In this document: positions 1 to 12,400 of the stretch, piece by piece | Layout: each line of letters begins with the position of its first letter | How positions within the stretch are numbered: position 1 is the stretch's first letter | Program-made: the position numbers and the translations under genes | Source of the DNA: Nematostella vectensis | Lineage: Eukaryota > Cnidaria > Anthozoa > Actiniaria > Edwardsiidae | Direction: 5' to 3' | Assembly (NCBI RefSeq): GCF_932526225.1 | Contig: NC_064035.1 | Location: 1,983,501 to 2,047,500, forward strand | Length of the DNA stretch: 64,000 bases | Notes under the pieces: model-generated | Seen by the model: the letters and a program-made list of their open reading frames with translations, nothing else | Databases searched by the model: none | What the model was told of the DNA's origin: nothing

Positions 1-3000
1 TATCACGTACCTGCCCCCTTGCGTGTCAACAAGCGTGTAATTCCCTGTATCATGTACCTGCCCCCTTGCATGTCCACAAGCGTGTAATTCCCTGTATCAT
101 GTACCTACCCCCTTGCATGTCCACAAGCGTGTAATTCCCTGTATCATGTACCTACCCTCTTGCATGTCCACAAGCGTGTAATTCCCTGTATCATGTACCT
201 ACCCCCTTGCATGTCCACAAAGCGCGTAATTCCCTGTATTATGTACCTGCCCCCTTGCATGTCCACAAGCGCATAATTCCCTGTATCACGTACCTGCCCC
301 CTTGCATGTCCACAAGCGTGTAATTCCCTGTATCATGTACCTACCCTCTTGCATGTCCACAAGGCGTGTAATTCCCTGTATCACACACCTGCCCCCTTGA
401 TGTCCACAAGGCGTGTAATTCCCTGTATCATGTACCTGCCCCCTTGCATGTCCACAAGCGCATAATTCCCTGTATCACGTACCTGCCCTCTTGCATGTCC
501 ACAAGCGTGTAATTCCCTGTATCATGTACCTGCCCCCTTGCATGTCCACAAGCGTGTAATTCCCTGTATCATGTACCTGCCCCCTTGCATGTCCACAAGC
601 GTGTAATTCCCTGTATCATGTACCTACCCCTGTGCATGTCCACAAGCGTGTAATTCCCTGTATCATGTACCTACCCCTGTGCATGTCCACAAGCGTGTAA
701 TTCCCTGTATCATGTACCTACCCCTGTGCATGTCCACAAGGCGTGTAATTCCCTGTATCATGTACCTACCCTCTTGCATGTCCACAAGGCGTGTAATTCC
801 CTGTATCACACACCTGCCCCCTTGATGTCCACAAGGCGTGTAATTCCATGTATCATGTACCTGCCCCCTTGCATGTCCACAAGCGCATAATTCCCTGTAT
901 CACGTACCTGCCCTCTTGCATGTCCACAAGCGTGTAATTCCCTGTATCATGTACCTGCCCCCTTGCATGTCCACAAGCGTGTAATTCCCTGTATCATGTA
1001 CCTGCCCCCTTGCATGTCCACAAGCGCATAATTCCCTGTATCATGTACCTACCCCTGTGCATGTCCACAAGCGTGTAATTCCCTGTATCATGTACCTACC
1101 CCTGTGCATGTCCACAAGCGTGTAATTCCCTGTATCATGTACCTACCCCTGTGCATGTCCACAAGGCGTGTAATTCCCTGTATCATGTACCTGCCCCCTT
1201 GCATGTCCACAAGTGCGTAATTCCCTGTATCATGTACCTGCCCCCTTGCATGTCCACAAGGCGTGTAATTCCCTGTATCATGTACCTGCCCCCTTGCATG
1301 TCCACAAGCGTGTAATTCCCTGTATCATGTACCTGCCCCCTTGCATGTCCACAAGCGTGTAATTCCCTGTATCATGTACCTACCCTCTTGCATGTCCACA
1401 AGCGTGTAATTCCCTGTATCATGTACCTGCCCCCTTGCATGTCCACAAGCGCGTAATTCCCTGTATCATGTACCTGCCCCCTTGCATGTCCACAAGCGTG
1501 TAATTCCCTGTATCACGTACCTGCCCTCTTGCATGTCCACAAGCGTGTAATTCCCTGTATCATGTACCTGCCCCCTTGCATGTCCACAAGCGTGTAATTC
1601 CCTGTATCATGTACCTACCCCCTTGCATGTCCACAAGCGTGTAATTCCCTGTATCACGTACCTGCCCCCTTGCATGTCCACAAGCGTGTAATGCCCTGTA
1701 TCATGTACCTGCCCCCTTGCATGTCCACAAGCGTGTAATTCCCTGTATCATGTACCTGCCCCCTTGCATGTCCACAAGGCGTGTAATTCCCTGTATCATG
1801 TACCTGCCCCCTTGCATGTCCACAAGCGTGTAATTCCCTGTATCATGTACCTGCCCCCTTGCATATCCACAAGGCGCGTAATTCCCTGTATCACGTACCT
1901 ACCCCCTTGCATGTCCACAAGCGTGTAATTCCCTGTATCATGTACCTGCCCCCTTGCATGTCCACAAGCGTGTAATTCCCTGTATCACGTACCTGCCCCC
2001 TTGCATGTCCACAAGCGTGTAATTCCCTGTATCATGTACCTACCCTCTTGCATGTCCACAAGGCGTGTAATTCCCTGTATCATGTACCTGCCCCCTTGCA
2101 TGTCCACAAGCGTGTAATGCCCTGTATCATGTACCTGCCCCCTTGCATGTCCACAAGGCGTGTAATTCCCTGTATCATGTACCTGCCCCCTTGCATGTCC
2201 ACAAGCGCGTAATTCCCTGTATCATGTACCTGCCCCCTTGCATGTCCACAAGCGTGTAATTCCCTGTATCATGTACCTGCCCCCTTGCATGTCCACAAGC
2301 GTGTAATTCCCTGTATCATGTACCTGCCCCCTTGCATGTCCACAAGCGTGTAATTCCCTGTATCATGTACCTGCCCCCTTGCATGTCCACAAGGCGTGTA
2401 ATTCCCTGTATCATGTACCTGCCCCCTTGCATGTCCACAAGCGTGTAATTCCCTGTATCATGTACCTGCCCCCTTGCATATCCACAAGGCGCGTAATTCC
2501 CTGTATCACGTACCTGCCCTCTTGCATGTCCACAAGCGTGTAATTCCCTGTATCATGTACCTGCCCCCTTGCATGTCCACAAGGCGTGTAATTCCCTGTA
2601 TCACGTACCTGCCCTCTTGCATGTCCACAAGCGTGTAATTCCCTGTATCATGTACCTGCCCCCTTGCATGTCCACAAGGCGTGTAATTCCCTGTATCATG
2701 TACCTGCCCCCTTGCATGTCCACAAGCGTGTAATTCCCTGTATCATGTACCTACCCTCTTGCATGTCCACAAGCGTGTAATTCCCTGTATCACGTACCTA
2801 CCCTCTTGCATGTCCACAAGCGTGTAATTCCCTGTATCATGTACCTACCCTCTTGCATGTCCACAAGCGTGTAATTCCCTGTATCATGTACCTGCCCCCT
2901 TGCATGTCCACAAGGCGTGTAATTCCCTGTATCATGTACCTGCCCCCTTGCATGTCCACAAGCGTGTAATTCCCTGTATCATGTACCTACCCTCTTGCAT

Positions 3001-6000
3001 GTCCACAAGCGTGTAATTCCCTGTATCACGTACCTACCCTCTTGCATGTCCACAAGCGTGTAATTCCCTGTATCATGTACCTACCCTCTTGCATGTCCAC
3101 AAGCGTGTAATTCCCTGTATCATGTACCTACCCCCTTGCATGTCCACAAGCGTGTAATTCCCTGTATCATGTACCTACCCTCTTGCATGTCCACAAGCGT
3201 GTAATTCCCTGTATCATGTACCTACCCCCTTGCATGTCCACAAGCGTGTAATTCCCTGTATCATGTACCTGCCCCCTTGCATGTAGCGCGTAATTCCCTG
3301 TATCATGTACCTGCCCTCTTGCATGTCCACAAGCGCGTAATTCCCTGTATCATGTACCTGCCCCCTTGCATGTCCACAAAGCGCGTAATTCCCTGTATCA
3401 TGTACCTGCCCTCTTGCATGTCCACAAGGCGTGTAATTCCCTGTATCATGTACCTGCCCCCTTGCATGTCCACAAGCGCGTAATTCCCTGTATCATGTAC
3501 CTGCCCCCTTGCATGTCCACAAAGCGCGTAATTCCCTGTATCATGTACCTGCCCTCTTGCATGTCCACAAGCGTGTAATGCCCTGTATCATGTACCTGCC
3601 CCCTTGCATGTCCACAAGCGTGTAATTCCCTGTATCATGTACCTGCCCCCTTGCATGTCCACAAGCGCATAATTACCTGTATCATGTACCTGCCCCCTTG
3701 CATGTCCACAAGGCGTGTAATTCCCTGTATCACGTACCTGCCCCCTTGCATGTCCACAAGCGCATAATTCCCTGTATCATGTACCTACCCCCTTGCATGT
3801 CCACAAGCGCATAATTCCCTGTATCATGTACCTGCCCCCTTGCATGTCCACAAGCGTGTAATTCCCTGTATCATGTTCCTGCCCCCTTGCATGTCCACAA
3901 GCGTGTAATTCCCTGTATCACGTACCTACCCTCTTGCATGTCCACAAGCGTGTAATTCCCTGTATCATGTACCTGCCCCCTTGCATGTCCACAAGCGCGT
4001 AATTCCCTGTATCATGTACCTGCCCCCTTGCATGTCCACAAGCGTGTAATTCCCTGTATCATGTACCTGCCCCCTTGCATGTCCACAAGGCGTGTAATTC
4101 CCTGTATCATGTACCTGCCCCCTTGCATGTCCACAAGCGTGTAATTCCCTGTATCATGTACCTGCCCCCTTGCATGTCCACAAGCGTGTAATTCCCTGTA
4201 TCATGTACCTACCCCCTTGCATGTCCACAAACGTGTAATTCCCTGTATCATGTACCTGCCCCCTTGCATGTCCACAAGCGTGTAATTCCCTGTATCATGT
4301 ACCTGCCCCCTTGCATGTCCACAAGCGTGTAATTCCCTGTATCATGTACCTGCCCCCTTGCATGTCCACAAGCGTGTAATTCCCTGTATCATGTACCTGC
4401 CCCCTTGCATGTCCACAAGCGTGTAATTCCCTGTATCATGTACCTACCCCTGTGCATGTCCACAAGCGTGTAATTCCCTGTATCACGTACCTACCCCCTT
4501 GCATGTCCACAAGCGCATAATTCCCTGTATCATGTACCTACCCCCTTGCATGTCCACAAGCGCATAATTCCCTGTATCATGTACCTGCCCCCTTGCATGT
4601 CCACAAGCGTGTAATTCCCTGTATCATGTACCTGCCCCCTTGCATGTCCACAAGCGTGTAATTCCCTGTATCACGTACCTACCCTCTTGCATGTCCACAA
4701 GCGTGTAATTCCCTGTATCATGTACCTGCCCCCTTGCATGTCCACAAGCGCGTAATTCCCTGTATCATGTACCTGCCCCCTTGCATGTCCACAAGCGCGT
4801 AATTCCCTGTATCATGTACCTGCCCCCTTGCATGTCCACAAGGCGTGTAATTCCCTGTATCATGTACCTGCCCCCTTGCATGTCCACAAGCGTGTAATTC
4901 CCTGTATCATGTACCTGCCCCCTTGCATGTCCACAAGCGTGTAATTCCCTGTATCATGTACCTACCCCCTTGCATGTCCACAAGCGTGTAATTCCCTGTA
5001 TCATGTACCTGCCCCCTTGCATGTCCACAAGCGTGTAATTCCCTGTATCATGTACCTGCCCCCTTGCATGTCCACAAGCGTGTAATTCCCTGTATCATGT
5101 ACCTGCCCCCTTGCATGTCCACAAGCGTGTAATTCCCTGTATCATGTACCTGCCCCCTTGCATGTCCACAAGCGTGTAATTCCCTGTATCATGTACCTGC
5201 CCCCTTGCATGTCCACAAGCGTGTAATTCCCTGTATCACGTACCTGCCCCCTTGCATGTCCACAAGCGTGTAATTCCCTGTATCATGTACCTGCCCCCTT
5301 GCATGTCCACAAGCGTGTAATTCCCTGTATCACGTACCTGCCCCCTTGCGTGTCAACAAGCGTGTAATTCCCTGTATCATGTACCTGCCCCCTTGCATGT
5401 CCACAAGCGTGTAATTCCCTGTATCATGTACCTACCCCCTTGCATGTCCACAAGCGTGTAATTCCCTGTATCATGTACCTACCCTCTTGCATGTCCACAA
5501 GCGTGTAATTCCCTGTATCATGTACCTACCCCCTTGCATGTCCACAAAGCGCGTAATTCCCTGTATCATGTACCTGCCCCCTTGCATGTCCACAAGCGCA
5601 TAATTCCCTGTATCACGTACCTGCCCCCTTGCATGTCCACAAGCGTGTAATTCCCTGTATCATGTACCTACCCTCTTGCATGTCCACAAGGCGTGTAATT
5701 CCCTGTATCACACACCTGCCCCCTTGATGTCCACAAGGCGTGTAATTCCCTGTATCATGTACCTGCCCCCTTGCATGTCCACAAGCGCATAATTCCCTGT
5801 ATCACGTACCTGCCCTCTTGCATGTCCACAAGCGTGTAATTCCCTGTATCATGTACCTGCCCCCTTGCATGTCCACAAGCGTGTAATTCCCTGTATCATG
5901 TACCTGCCCCCTTGCATGTCCACAAGCGTGTAATTCCCTGTATCATGTACCTACCCCTGTGCATGTCCACAAGCGTGTAATTCCCTGTATCATGTACCTA

Positions 6001-9000
6001 CCCCTGTGCATGTCCACAAGCGTGTAATTCCCTGTATCATGTACCTACCCCTGTGCATGTCCACAAGGCGTGTAATTCCCTGTATCATGTACCTACCCTC
6101 TTGCATGTCCACAAGGCGTGTAATTCCCTGTATCACACACCTGCCCCCTTGATGTCCACAAGGCGTGTAATTCCATGTATCATGTACCTGCCCCCTTGCA
6201 TGTCCACAAGCGCATAATTCCCTGTATCACGTACCTGCCCTCTTGCATGTCCACAAGCGTGTAATTCCCTGTATCATGTACCTGCCCCCTTGCATGTCCA
6301 CAAGCGTGTAATTCCCTGTATCATGTACCTGCCCCCTTGCATGTCCACAAGCGCATAATTCCCTGTATCATGTACCTACCCCTGTGCATGTCCACAAGCG
6401 TGTAATTCCCTGTATCATGTACCTACCCCTGTGCATGTCCACAAGCGTGTAATTCCCTGTATCATGTACCTACCCCTGTGCATGTCCACAAGGCGTGTAA
6501 TTCCCTGTATCATGTACCTGCCCCCTTGCATGTCTACAAGTGCGTAATTCCCTGTATCATGTACCTGCCCCCTTGCATGTCCACAAGGCGTGTAATTCCC
6601 TGTATCATGTACCTGCCCCCTTGCATGTCCACAAGCGTGTAATTCCCTGTATCATGTACCTGCCCCCTTGCATGTCCACAAGCGTGTAATTCCCTGTATC
6701 ATGTACCTACCCTCTTGCATGTCCACAAGCGTGTAATTCCCTGTATCATGTACCTGCCCCCTTGCATGTCCACAAGCGCGTAATTCCCTGTATCATGTAC
6801 CTGCCCCCTTGCATGTCCACAAGCGTGTAATTCCCTGTATCACGTACCTGCCCTCTTGCATGTCCACAAGCGTGTAATTCCCTGTATCATGTACCTGCCC
6901 CCTTGCATGTCCACAAGCGTGTAATTCCCTGTATCATGTACCTACCCCCTTGCATGTCCACAAGCGTGTAATTCCCTGTATCACGTACCTGCCCCCTTGC
7001 ATGTCCACAAGCGTGTAATGCCCTGTATCATGTACCTGCCCCCTTGCATGTCCACAAGCGTGTAATTCCCTGTATCATGTACCTGCCCCCTTGCATGTCC
7101 ACAAGGCGTGTAATTCCCTGTATCATGTACCTGCCCCCTTGCATGTCCACAAGCGTGTAATTCCCTGTATCATGTACCTGCCCCCTTGCATATCCACAAG
7201 GCGCGTAATTCCCTGTATCACGTACCTACCCCCTTGCATGTCCACAAGCGTGTAATTCCCTGTATCATGTACCTGCCCCCTTGCATGTCCACAAGCGTGT
7301 AATTCCCTGTATCACGTACCTGCCCCCTTGCATGTCCACAAGCGTGTAATTCCCTGTATCATGTACCTACCCTCTTGCATGTCCACAAGGCGTGTAATTC
7401 CCTGTATCATGTACCTGCCCCCTTGCATGTCCACAAGCGTGTAATGCCCTGTATCATGTACCTGCCCCCTTGCATGTCCACAAGGCGTGTAATTCCCTGT
7501 ATCATGTACCTGCCCCCTTGCATGTCCACAAGCGCGTAATTCCCTGTATCATGTACCTGCCCCCTTGCATGTCCACAAGCGTGTAATTCCCTGTATCATG
7601 TACCTGCCCCCTTGCATGTCCACAAGCGTGTAATTCCCTGTATCATGTACCTGCCCCCTTGCATGTCCACAAGCGTGTAATTCCCTGTATCATGTACCTG
7701 CCCCCTTGCATGTCCACAAGGCGTGTAATTCCCTGTATCATGTACCTGCCCCCTTGCATGTCCACAAGCGTGTAATTCCCTGTATCATGTACCTGCCCCC
7801 TTGCATATCCACAAGGCGCGTAATTCCCTGTATCACGTACCTGCCCTCTTGCATGTCCACAAGCGTGTAATTCCCTGTATCATGTACCTGCCCCCTTGCA
7901 TGTCCACAAGGCGTGTAATTCCCTGTATCACGTACCTGCCCTCTTGCATGTCCACAAGCGTGTAATTCCCTGTATCATGTACCTGCCCCCTTGCATGTCC
8001 ACAAGGCGTGTAATTCCCTGTATCATGTACCTGCCCCCTTGCATGTCCACAAGCGTGTAATTCCCTGTATCATGTACCTACCCTCTTGCATGTCCACAAG
8101 CGTGTAATTCCCTGTATCACGTACCTACCCTCTTGCATGTCCACAAGCGTGTAATTCCCTGTATCATGTACCTACCCTCTTGCATGTCCACAAGCGTGTA
8201 ATTCCCTGTATCATGTACCTGCCCCCTTGCATGTCCACAAGGCGTGTAATTCCCTGTATCATGTACCTGCCCCCTTGCATGTCCACAAGCGTGTAATTCC
8301 CTGTATCATGTACCTACCCTCTTGCATGTCCACAAGCGTGTAATTCCCTGTATCACGTACCTACCCTCTTGCATGTCCACAAGCGTGTAATTCCCTGTAT
8401 CATGTACCTACCCTCTTGCATGTCCACAAGCGTGTAATTCCCTGTATCATGTACCTACCCCCTTGCATGTCCACAAGCGTGTAATTCCCTGTATCATGTA
8501 CCTACCCTCTTGCATGTCCACAAGCGTGTAATTCCCTGTATCATGTACCTACCCCCTTGCATGTCCACAAGCGTGTAATTCCCTGTATCATGTACCTGCC
8601 CCCTTGCATGTCCACAAGCGTGTAATTCCCTGTATCATGTACCTGCCCCCTTGCATGTCCACAAGCGTGTAATTCCCTGTATCATGTACCTGCCCCCTTG
8701 CATGTCCACAAGCGTGTAATTCCCTGTATCATGTACCTGCCCCCTTGCATGTCCACAAGGCGTGTAATTCCCTGTATCATGTACCTGCCCCCTTGCATGT
8801 CCACAAGCGCGTAATTCCCTGTATCATGTACCTGCCCCCTTGCATGTAGCGCGTAATTCCCTGTATCACGTACCTGCCCCCTTGCATGTCCACAAGCGTG
8901 TAATTCCCTGTATCATGTACCTGCCCCCTTGCATGTCCACAAGTGCGTAATTCCCTGTATCATGTACCTGCCCCCTTGCATGTCCACAAGTGCGTAATTC

Positions 9001-9386
9001 CCTGTATCATGTACCTGCCCCCTTGCATGTCCACAAGCGTGTAATTCCCTGTATCATGTACCTGCCCCCTTGCATGTCCACAAGTGCGTAATTCCCTGTA
9101 TCATGTACCTGCCCCCTTGCATGTAGCGCGTAATTCCCTGTATCACGTACCTGCCCCCTTGCGTGTCAACAAGCGTGTAATTCCCTGTATCATGTACCTG
9201 CCCCCTTGCATGTCCACAAGGCGTGTAATTCCCTGTATCATGTACCTGCCCCCTTGCATGTCCACAAGCGTGTAATTCCCTGTATCATGTACCTGCCTCC
9301 TTGCATGTCCACAAGCGTGTAATTCCCTGTATCATGTACCTGCCCCCTTGCATGTCCACAAGCGTGTAATTCCCTGTATCACGTAC
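1..9386. repeat. 47-bp minisatellite, about 200 copies, seeded by a VPS8 splice donor
   Basis: The whole stretch is a tandem array with a 47-bp unit (48 bp where an extra G follows CACAA). Point variants include CATGTAC/CACGTAC, CCTGCCCC/CCTACCCC and a CCCTGTGCATG form. Read on the minus strand each unit runs GTACATGATACAGGG, then AATTACACGC, then TTGTGGACATGCAAGGG, GGCAG. The last 22 bases match the 3' end of the VPS8 exon at 9387-9466 and the first 25 match the start of the following intron. The array touches that exon directly and continues past the left edge. Short ORFs inside it simply translate the repeat and are not genes. Confidence 0.97.
5328..8610. repeat. Second copy of a ~3.28-kb higher-order block of the 47-bp array
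   Basis: This block repeats 1-3283 at a constant offset of 5,327 bp. Rare variant units line up exactly: the GCGTGTCAAC unit (1 and 5328), the CACACACCTG plus CTTGATGTCC units, and the single TTCCATGTATC unit (841 and 6168). The two copies part near 3284/8611, where one has ATGTAGCGCG and the other does not. A smaller internal duplication with an offset of 753 bp (16 units) joins about 3760 to about 4514. The array therefore grew by large segmental steps as well as unit by unit. Confidence 0.9.
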
Positions 9387-9466
9387 CTGCCCCCTTGCGT
9401 GTCCACAAAGTAGCCTAGTGCAATCTTTGTTTATCCCAAGAGCCGTCACAGCACCATATTCAGAAC
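9387..9466 (-). CDS. VPS8: VPS8 exon 8, whose 3' end and donor were amplified into the array
   Basis: On the minus strand the acceptor TTTAAG leads into 80 nt that complete the split Gly codon of exon 7 and code for SEYGAVTALGINKDCTRLLC followed by GHARGQ. The exon ends GGGGGCAG before the donor GTACGTG. Its last 23 bases (TTTGTGGACACGCAAGGGGG plus CAG) reappear with one or two changes in every downstream 47-bp unit. The exon itself is intact and in phase with exon 7, so VPS8 is probably functional if the authentic donor is chosen over its copies. Confidence 0.85.
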
Positions 9467-12400
9467 CTTAAATTAACAGAAATAATTCCTATAATGTCAT
9501 GTAATCAAATCCACGAAACATGAGTAAGGTTAATTTTTACTCCTTTATGCCGACAGTTAACCAAAAACAAATAAACAATATGATTTATAAGGAATTCAAA
9601 TCTTGTGACAGAGATTGTTAGTTTTATATTAACACATTCAGGAAGGGGATTTTTTAAATAATAAAATCAATAATGCACTCTAGGGGGGTATGCTTGAGCT
9701 TATTTGACTGTAAAAAAAAGTCTTACCAGTTACTGTATTTCCGAGAACAAGTTTTAATGTCTGCTGGGGGTCTGGAAAAAAAACATTAAATATTACTACA
9801 TCTAAATCTTGACAAGTCTGATGAATCACACTTCCTTCTTCAAAATTGAAAATAGTAAAAAAATAAACTGCGTTGCATCAAACTGCATCAATAAATGTGC
9901 TTAGTCTGATTAAATTATGTAGAGCTCTTAGCAAGTCAAGTACTGTTTTGGCTCCACAAGAACATAAGTACATATTATAGAGTACACATTCAAAGCATCA
10001 GACAACATTAAATAATTAACTATTGTTAAAATGAAAATGCACTCACCAAATATTAGGATCACTCCATGAGATGTACCGATTGCAATTACAGAGGATACAG
10101 CCTAAGAACAACATTTAATTAAAATGAGTTATAAAAGATGAGTTATCAGATGACACAGGCCTGTAGCCAGGATTTTGAGCGGGGTGGTTCGTTTTTCCAT
10201 TTCAGCAGACCAAATTTCCAGTATACCCCTCGCCTTATTACATTAGGCAATCAATACTTCAAATAAATTCACTCTTGTATTTAAAATGTTATTAATAGGG
10301 TGCTTTTTAATATATAGCAATAATAATAATAATAAAGATAATTATTCTAAAAAGATTTATATAGTCATTTTAAAGACATATTGATGTAGACGGTATATCC
10401 AGCCAAACTTTACATTTGTTTGTCTGCTCTGAGCAGACCTTCGAGCCAGGTGGGGGGATCTGAGAAGGTCAGGAACAAAGCCATGGGGTAAATGCATTTC
10501 CCTTACCCTTCCCCGAGTCCCCCCCACCCCCTTCACCCTCAGCATATCCTGGCTATGCACCTAAATATAACATGCAAAAGGGACATGAGACTAGGACATG
10601 TAGTTACCATTGCTGTGGGCAAGCCAGCATCAACTTTGGACTGTTGGCATAAAAACACATACTCTTAGGTAAGCTAACACAAACACCAGCACCAACATAT
10701 ATAAGTTAGTAGCCAGCATCAACTTTGGACTGTTGGCATAAAAACACATACTCTTAGGTAAGCTAACACAAACACCAGCACCAACATATATAAGTTAGTA
10801 TTCTCTTATACGTACAGCAGCAGAAGCCATTTGAGCAGAGACATTCTTCAGGATGATTTGTCTAAGGATGGGGCCGTGCTTATTGTGCTTCGTCTTCTTG
10901 TCACTGCTACAAAAGGTATAGAAAAAATATGTTGGAAATCAAATGCAATCAAACACAACTGAATGATCAGATTGTAATGTGTTTAGTAAGAAAACAAAAT
11001 CAAATGCTTAAAAAAAGTTAGGAATTAGAATGCACTTGGTTTCTTTTTGTAGTCATAAATCACATATCGGTATATCCCAAATTATGAATGACCATGTCAC
11101 CATCAACTTGCAATTCAACAAAGGTAAACTGCCAAAATTTGTGACGACTCACGCGAAAACGTACCTTAGGGTTTTCCGCGAGTTTGGCCAAACTCGCGCC
11201 CGCGCCTTGACAACGGGAAGCCTCGCGACTTGCTAAACACAACTCGCAGGTTGTATCTTATGAACGACACGGAATAGCGACCAGCAAGTTGATCCTTAGT
11301 CAGCTCCGATTTTTCGAAAGGACGATTTTTTTTACGCAGCACAGAGCGACAGTTTTATCTAGAATTTGTGTCGTTACAGCTTTTTTAGAAGAGTACCCAA
11401 GCACCTTGACAAACATTCACAGATCGTACTTGCTTTCGAATCGCACAGAAATAAATATGAAATAGTTAGTCTGGCAATTTAAGGACAATTTTGTGTAAGT
11501 TACTAGAGATAAGTAGTGTATTCGGGGAATAAGGACGACAGTTTTTTAAAGTCTTTTCGGTGACTGCTTAGGGTTACCGAAGCCTGATATCAAACTATCA
11601 CTGATCGTTCTAGCGCTACTGAAAATTAAAAGAAATATGTCATTACGTTGTGTTGTAATTTGGCGGAACAATTTGGTGTAAGTAACGTAGGAATTCGTAA
11701 TAATGCATAAGGAGAAGGGTAACAAAGGAGAAATGCATTTCGGAACTCGTATCGGTTTCGAGCTTCACCTATCACGAAGATCTCTATTCCAAATGAGATC
11801 TTTGTTATATATTATTATCCCCTAAAAAGATTCCCCGATATGTGAGCTTTCTTTTGCAATAAACATTGTCGCAATCACTACATTGCTCCATTAGATGGAG
11901 CCGAAAGCAAACCAAGGAAGCGTCGTTGTTCAAGTGTTTTTGTTGAAGAACAACGATATGTTTATATGTCGGTGGCGAATAAATCACGCGGGTTTACCTT
12001 CGCTCAAAAAATCGCGTATCAAATAGATACAACAAAAAAGATTGTCGCAATCGCTACATTGCTCCAGACGAACGCACCTTAAGAAGCATCGTTGTTCGAG
12101 TGTATACGTAGAAAAATTACTTTACTATGACTAGATTAAATAAAATTTTATTTATGATTCTATATATTTAAACCATGGCTTCTAGCGAACCAACCATGGC
12201 TTCGAGCAAAACACCTTCCGACTGATGTCAAACTGTCAGAGTCGATATCGAGCTATCCCTCAAGAGGCGATTGGTAATAGCGCTATTGTCTTGATGTAGC
12301 ATCGTAGCGACTTTGCAGTTCGATTCCCTTGCTAGCACTCGAGATCTCAACAAAACCTAACTCAAATACTTGCATTATTGTGTCTGATTACTATTCAGAT

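Noticed and set aside
3277..3578. Small ORFs (63-70 codons) inside the 47-bp array
   Set aside because: They translate the repeat unit (PCIMYLPPCMST), lie in an intron and have no independent coding evidence.
1..9386. CRISPR array or centromeric satellite
   Set aside because: Units are contiguous without unique spacers, and the unit is derived from the neighbouring exon border, so neither label fits.
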